Shown one piece after another: positions 59,376 to 64,000 of a stretch of DNA of 64,000 nt. The first letter of the stretch is position 1, and every line of letters begins with the position of its first letter. Below the pieces are notes generated by a model. It was not told the DNA's origin, did no database searches, and was given only the letters and a program-made list of their open reading frames with translations. Origin of the DNA: Aphrocallistes beatrix. Its lineage: Eukaryota; Porifera; Hexactinellida; Sceptrulophora; Aphrocallistidae. Location of the stretch: assembly GCA_963281255.1 (NCBI GenBank), contig OY725503.1, positions 2,046,001 through 2,110,000 of the forward strand. The letters are read 5' to 3'. The position numbers were made by a program, and so were the translations under genes.

Positions 59376-60653
59376 TTGGAGATCAGACTGTGTTTGAGAA
59401 TACGATAAGAGCTCTCACTATCAAAAATGACATGAGATAGAGTCCGATAGAGACAGTTTCCATCGCCATACACTGGATACAAATAAATTTGAGGACCAAA
59501 TTTATTGCGCAGTCTAGCTATAAGTGACTGATAGTAGTGCAAAATAGGGCCACACGACATTATATCTTCTCTATTCGGTAAAATCGCTTCATTATCCAAC
59601 CCGATTGTTTGGTCCAGATTATATCGCATTGCGAGAGTAAAGTTATTAATGAGAGCGATTTCAGAATGTCCAGTCATACTTGGATGACTAATAATTGCAT
59701 TGAAAACAACATCAGACGATTCAAATGTAACGCGATTACTCTGAAAAGCATTGTTTTCAGGATCCTCCAAAGTAACAACGCTACTCTGACTGAACTCGAA
59801 GATTTTTGATACTTTACTCTTCCTCTCAGAATCAGCCATGATTACTCTCTTTTTGGCGTTAGAAAGAACTGGTGATAGCTGAGAAGAATCGAACGATATA
59901 TCATCCAGCGAAAATGAATCAATCAAACCTTGGCTAGATGGCGAAGGCTCTCCAACGTGAGTTAGAAAAACCTCCCGATATACGACATTCTTAACCAATA
60001 CTCCTCCTCCAGTAGACTGTTGTCCTCCACAAACCTTGATCTTCAAACCGCTAGGATTCTGAACGCGACTAAGAGCCACATAGAGTTGACCATGGCTGAA
60101 TATGACTTCAGGGGAAGGGAGGAAAATACCAACAGTCTCTAAACTCTGACCATGACCCTTATTTATTGTGATACAGAAGGCAGGCCGTACTGGGAACTGT
60201 CTTCGCTTTAAGATAAAGGGAAGGCCAGAATCTGGGGGAGTAAGTAGTGGAATGCGAGGAATGAATACTCGAGTCCCCGCATGGATACCTGTGGCAATCT
60301 CCGCGTCTATAAGACGTTTACTAAACAATCTTACAGTCAAGCGAGTGCCATTACACAAACCCTGAGCAGAATCAAGATTCCGTAGGAGAATGATAGATGC
60401 AAACTCTTTAAGCTTCAGACGAAGCTGATTCTCAAGATGCAGAGCTAATCTCAACACATGTGGCAGATTCGCATGGACCTCATACGCAAAGATACGATAA
60501 CACGCTTCAGTGGCAGATACATACCGGGCATCTAAGTAAGTCGATATTTCATCGACGCACTTTTTCTTTCCGGCAGCCTCTGCCTCCTCACCACCTGAAT
60601 TAAATTCTACAATAGTTTGGTCGTGTCCTTTGTACACGTATTTGTATAGATAT
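59376..60653 (-). pseudogene. Internally deleted Helitron/Helentron protein with OTU domain
   Basis: The minus strand reads KYLYKYVYKGHDQTIVEF, the segment after the Rep part of Helitron proteins, and ARYVSATEACYRIF...HVLRLALHLENQ. It then jumps in frame to ILLRNLDSAQGLCNGTRL, RRQFPVRPAFCITINKGHGQ and SHGQLYVALSRV, the last motifs of a Pif1-type helicase. The ATPase motifs that belong between are absent. Downstream, an acidic linker leads to YGDGNCLYRTLSH, the Asp-Gly-Asn-Cys core of an OTU cysteine protease as known in Helentrons. The frame ends in the neighbouring TTAA element, so the OTU His part and the Rep domain are lost. The open frame is 448 codons with the tail read into the TTAA element (59291). 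Confidence 0.9.
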
Positions 60654-60657
60654 TTAA

Positions 60658-61243
60658 GGATACCGCCCTCGAAAAAACATAGATGAGAGTAGGGCTATAA
60701 GAGATGTTAAGCGTGGGAGGTATCTCCATAAAGAAATACTGGCACATTCCAAACCGTTTTTGATTCTCATCTCTAGTTTTTGAGATACAGTGTCTGAAAG
60801 TCTGTTTTTTTCGTTTTCGGCTAGCACATCTTAATGGTAGAAATTCGGGCACTCAAGGAACTGTTTAAGACATACCATGGAATCAAATGCTTCCAAAATC
60901 GAATCATAGATAGTCTACCATATTTACAACTTCATAGGACCAGAAGAAAGTTAAAATGACAAAAATTGTAAATTTTATCGGTGTCCGAAAAAAAAGGGCC
61001 AGAAAACGGCGAAAAATGGCTGTTTTTTTGAGAAATCAGGAATAAAATCACCAAGTTAGAATATAACGAAAAAATGGTTGTCCTACGTTCATCGCCTAAT
61101 AATATGGAACAACTTTTGAAATTTTCAAACCTCTATCTCAAACTAATTTGGATTTAAAATTCTGTAAAGACAGTCAATTTTGAAATATTGAAATAAGTCC
61201 CGAGATATAGAGATTTTAAGTTTAGATGTTAAGAAGAATGGAG
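60658..61243 (+). mobile_element. TTAA-type transposon, 5' part only
   Basis: It begins ggataccgccctcgaaaaaa after ttaa (60654-60657) and follows the family to ttaagttta...aagaatggaga at 61243, where an R1 copy starts. About one third of the element is present. Confidence 0.82.
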
Positions 61244-61268
61244 AATCCTTACTATTAAAATTCAATTA

Positions 61269-61272
<4 letters not shown>

Positions 61273-61361
<89 letters not shown>
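61273..61361. repeat. TA dinucleotide microsatellite
   Basis: About 44 TA units without interruption, at the place where R1 copies normally carry a shorter TA-rich tract. Confidence 0.95.
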
Positions 61362-61364
<3 letters not shown>

Positions 61365-61587
61365 TCGAACCTGCTATAACGGCCACTCTGTATAACGGTC
61401 ACCTGTCTATAGCGGTCACCATTGAACAGGCTATGGCTCCAGTGTGTTCTGAGCTCAGAGCAAAATGTCGACTCATCATGGAATTATGACGTCATTGTCA
61501 CATTTTTAAATGTTAAGCAACAGAGTTATTCGAGGATAACTCAGCCATTATAGGAGATAGAAGGCTGAAATTTTAATAGAATATGTA

Positions 61588-62055
61588 CACTGCCTGGCCA
61601 AAAGTATTGCAACACTATATTGCTTTGCATCATAAATAATAATAAAATGGGTCTATGGACGCCAATCAACAATAACCACTAGGTTTACTGAAATCTAACG
61701 TCAATTTCGAAATATTACGCTCGAATAAATCAATCTAGAAGCTTCCTATAGATAATATTTTCCAAAGCGTAATTACTAGCACCTGTATCACTTTGAGCAA
61801 CTTCCCAGTTGTTATGATCATTATAAGGGAGCAAGTGGATCAAGGTGGCACAAGAGATATTATTTACTCTTAAGGCATAATTGATGTCTAAAAAACTTAT
61901 GAACTGATTAACTCGAGTGTGTAGATTTTGAATTTGATGTCAGATTTTCAGTAGCTGTCGTAATTTAAATGAATTGGCCTCCATGGATAGACTCATTTTA
62001 GTATTATTTATGATGCAAATCGATGTGGTGTTCCAATACTTTTGGCCAGGTAGTG
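61588..62055. mobile_element. Tc1-like MITE
   Basis: The ends cactgcctggccaaaagtat and atacttttggccaggtagtg are inverted with one mismatch and flanked by ta. The R1 copy at 34356 has agaatatgtatactaac uninterrupted, which shows the exact empty site. Confidence 0.93.
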
Positions 62056-62200
62056 TATACTAACATACCTCACATATGATCCAACAATCATCAAAAAATG
62101 ATGACTCATCACTGTTATGACGTCATCATTACGCATCAAAAATTTTAAAATTGACAAATTTGGTGATTTTTCGAGTGATATCGATTATCACAGTAGGACA

Positions 62201-62530
62201 GACCGTGAACTACGCTATACAGGACTGTTCACTAGACTATATATTGTCAAACCAAGGATTTCAAGAAGTCTGAAAATACTGCAATTTGATTGGTCGAAAT
62301 TTAGGCGCCAAAATTTATGCCTATACTACTGATATAGTATAAAAGAGAATTTGTTTAATAATCTACTTGACGTCCATTTATCTTATAGCATAACTTAGAA
62401 TATAGTCACTTATATTTACTTGTCAAACTAACATTATGACGCCGCATTGCGTCCCTCTTTGTCCAAATTCTGTCCATCACATATTTTAATTAATTATCTT
62501 ATTATTTACAACTGGTTAGCATAATTCCAG
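62201..62530. other. Spacer before the THAP fragment
   Basis: Near 62436 MTPHCVPLCPNS could be the start of another THAP-like reading, but it has no continuation. Nothing else was recognised. Confidence 0.3.
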
Positions 62531-62780
62531 CTAAATGCTCAGCACCTAACTGCCGTAGTGGTTATGATGGCGAAAATCCTATTCCAGTATTCAAATGAGG
62601 GAAGAATATTCTGATGAAGAAAAGGATCAGTGGAGAAAATTTTTGCACAGAGCTGATAGTTCTTCTCTCAAACATATATACCTCTGTGCAAAGCATTTCC
62701 AACCATGGGAAGTTCTATACACCTGTGAAGCTCTACTGCCTGACGACTGGATATATATTATAAGTTTTGAATTGGTTTAA
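62531..62780 (+). pseudogene. THAP zinc-finger fragment of a P-like transposase
   Basis: After an acceptor-like ttagcataattccag, the frame reads KCSAPNCRSGYDG and PIPVFK. A one-base shift leads to DQWRKFLHRAD and YLCAKHFQPWE. Cys-x4-Cys and Cys-x2-His plus Trp are the THAP finger ligands and core residue. This is a different subfamily from the P-like element at 13452. The matching end of its domain lies at about 63627. Confidence 0.78.
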
Positions 62781-63279
62781 TTGTACAAGGATCGGATTAT
62801 ACGGTAGTATGTCACTGGAAAATTGGTCCTCGACTTTTTGGTACTTTTCAATTGTCGAACACCAAGTTGTTTGACCTCGGACTGACAATTCATATTTTAG
62901 TATTCAATACATTAGATGGACAATACTCAGGCGTTCAAAATTCCTGAATATACTTATCCCCAATTACATACTAATACTGTATTGTTATGGATTTGTTATA
63001 TCACAGTATGATACTAAGAAGTAACTCATTCTAGTCATACCAACACTTAAACAATGGTTGTTACAAATATCCGGGACAGGACGGGACAGCTGCAGGATAT
63101 CCCCGATTTTAACTAAATGTCCCAATAGACCAGGGTTGCCGTGGGAATGGGAATCCCCATACACATGTGATGGGAATGGGAATTGAAATTTCATTCCCAC
63201 GGCAACCCTGATACATATTTAGCTAATCTCTAATCTAAGAAGTGTATTTCATTTTCATTGAAATATTAGTTAGGGCAGA
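62781..63279. other. Sequence separating two parts of the THAP gene
   Basis: AT-rich sequence with an imperfect palindrome at 63130-63210 (cagggttgccgtgggaatggg and cattcccacggcaaccctg), which is probably a small MITE. It may be part of an intron or of a later insertion. Confidence 0.4.
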
Positions 63280-63475
63280 CCAAAATTCCTTATGGAAAAT
63301 TGGTCCCCCGGACCGAAATTCCATGAAAAAATTGGTCCCCCGGACCAAAATTCCATGGAAAATCGGTCCATAGTAGGACAAAAATTTTCAGGGGAGGACC
63401 AATTTTCCATGAAAAAATTGGCCCGGAGGACCAAAATTCAATGGAAAATTGGTCCACCGGACCTAAATTTTCGTG
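63280..63475. repeat. GGTCC-type short array
   Basis: Units such as aaaattggtcccccggaccaaaattccatgg alternate with inverted versions. The GGTCC core matches the array at 48600-49160, although the spacer words differ (ttccatgg here, gtcgccaaaa there). Confidence 0.8.
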
Positions 63476-63626
63476 ACAATTACATTACTTTGACACCTAG
63501 TTATGAATTATTAAATAATTCAGGCTGTTCAATTTATGCTCGCAATGTAATTGGTTTCTAACTTTTCTTAATATATTATCTTATAATTGTACAACCTTTA
63601 ATAAGGTATCATACCATTTGTAGAGA

Positions 63627-63998
63627 CATCGTAGACCTGGATTAGTGAAAGGTGATGTTCCTTCTATTCATTTCGGGTTATACAGGATGTTATCAGGAGC
63701 ATACTATCAAGTAACTGCTTGTCAAGTTTATGAAAGTGAAAGACGACTGAAAATTTCTATCCTCAAACTATTTTCAAAACAATCTTCTACTAACAACATC
63801 TCATTAAAAGAGTTTATAGATACATTCTCTTCCACGTTCAAAGAAGATGCACGTAATGTTGATCTAGAGTTGTTCATTCCTATCCTTGATGAGGAGACGT
63901 CAGAACCACCTCTCTCAATCACACAGTCTCTAGCATGTATTGGAGGATATGCTGTTCAAGCTTTATTTAAAAGATCAAAGAATAAATGCTCAGATTGA
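63627..63998 (+). pseudogene. P-like transposase C-terminus fused to the THAP closing box
   Basis: The frame reads RRPGLVKGDVPSI, the box that closes THAP fingers (VKGAIPSI in the 16501 gene). It runs directly into HFGLYRMLSGAYYQV, ESERRLKISIL and LACIGGYAVQALFKR, the C-terminal part of P transposases. In the intact-type gene these are separated by about 600 residues. The catalytic part is therefore deleted in frame. The window ends just after the last codons, so more may follow. Confidence 0.82.
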
Positions 63999-64000
63999 CT

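Larger units (their letters stand above)
61246..62200 (+). repeat. Dispersed repeat R1 with nested insertions
   Basis: It begins tccttactattaaaattca, has a long TA run (61273-61361), then part of the 53574-type MITE (61362-61430). It resumes at ggctatggctccagtg and continues through the tgacgtcat blocks. A TA-flanked MITE splits it at 61588-62055. It ends near gtaggacagacc, before the GC-rich 3' end. Confidence 0.78.

Noticed and set aside
61271..61489. Frame of alternating Ile and Tyr
   Set aside because: It translates a TA microsatellite.
1..64000. tRNA, rRNA or snRNA genes
   Set aside because: No conserved RNA-gene core or cloverleaf was noticed by eye; short RNA genes could still be missed without a covariance search.

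Overview
This window is AT-rich (about two thirds A+T) nuclear DNA of a eukaryote, almost certainly an invertebrate animal. The evidence is the set of animal-type DNA transposons (mariner, Tc1-like, hAT with a BED finger, THAP/P-like, Helitron, Mutator-like), the abundant microsatellites, and short exons with consensus gt-ag splice sites. An arthropod such as a copepod would fit, but the sequence alone does not fix the species. No operons, rRNA, tRNA or CRISPR arrays were seen. Almost everything recognisable is a mobile element or its remains.

Region by region. 1-3857 is a foldback palindrome that received a hAT element (271-2638, 8-bp TSD gtctaaac) and holds a broken PIN-like gene fragment in its loop. 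4.3-6.0 kb has dispersed and tandem repeats. 6670-10528 is a second hAT copy in opposite orientation with the same disabling lesions, itself entered by a mariner (8663-9995). 13151-17021 is a Harbinger-like MITE that received a nearly intact P-element-like transposon (13452-16926, 7-bp TSD agtatgc). 17.9-21 kb has MITEs, a GA minisatellite and one good minus-strand exon. 23.1-27.1 kb holds a Tc1-like DD37E element and a second mariner. 28.5-30.4 kb holds a pogo-like MITE, a palindrome and a mariner remnant. 31.4-36 kb has plus-strand candidate micro-exons and a good terminal exon. 38.4-40.8 kb carries a decayed Mutator-like transposase and a PHD-finger gene separated by a tandem array.

43.9-47.7 kb is a 1.9-kb TTAA-flanked non-coding transposon that took a second copy of itself in reverse, making a 3.8-kb inverted repeat; the host of both is a further dispersed repeat. 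48.6-49.1 kb is a GGTCC-rich array. 49289-50347 is a palindromic element sharing termini and TSD length with the P-like transposon, so it is probably its non-autonomous partner. 51.4-52.4 kb has clustered copies of the dispersed repeat here called R1. 52.7-54.0 kb has two MITEs. 54.2-55.4 kb has a minus-strand set of short exons. 55.4-61.2 kb has three more TTAA elements, two of which bracket an internally deleted Helitron/Helentron protein carrying an OTU domain. 61.2-62.2 kb is an R1 copy with nested insertions. 62.5-64 kb is a THAP/P-like gene with a KP-like internal deletion, running off the window end.

The elements form a clear order of insertion, because many junctions keep exact target-site duplications (TA, TTAA, 3, 7 or 8 bp). 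Host coding sequence is sparse and seen only as candidate exons.
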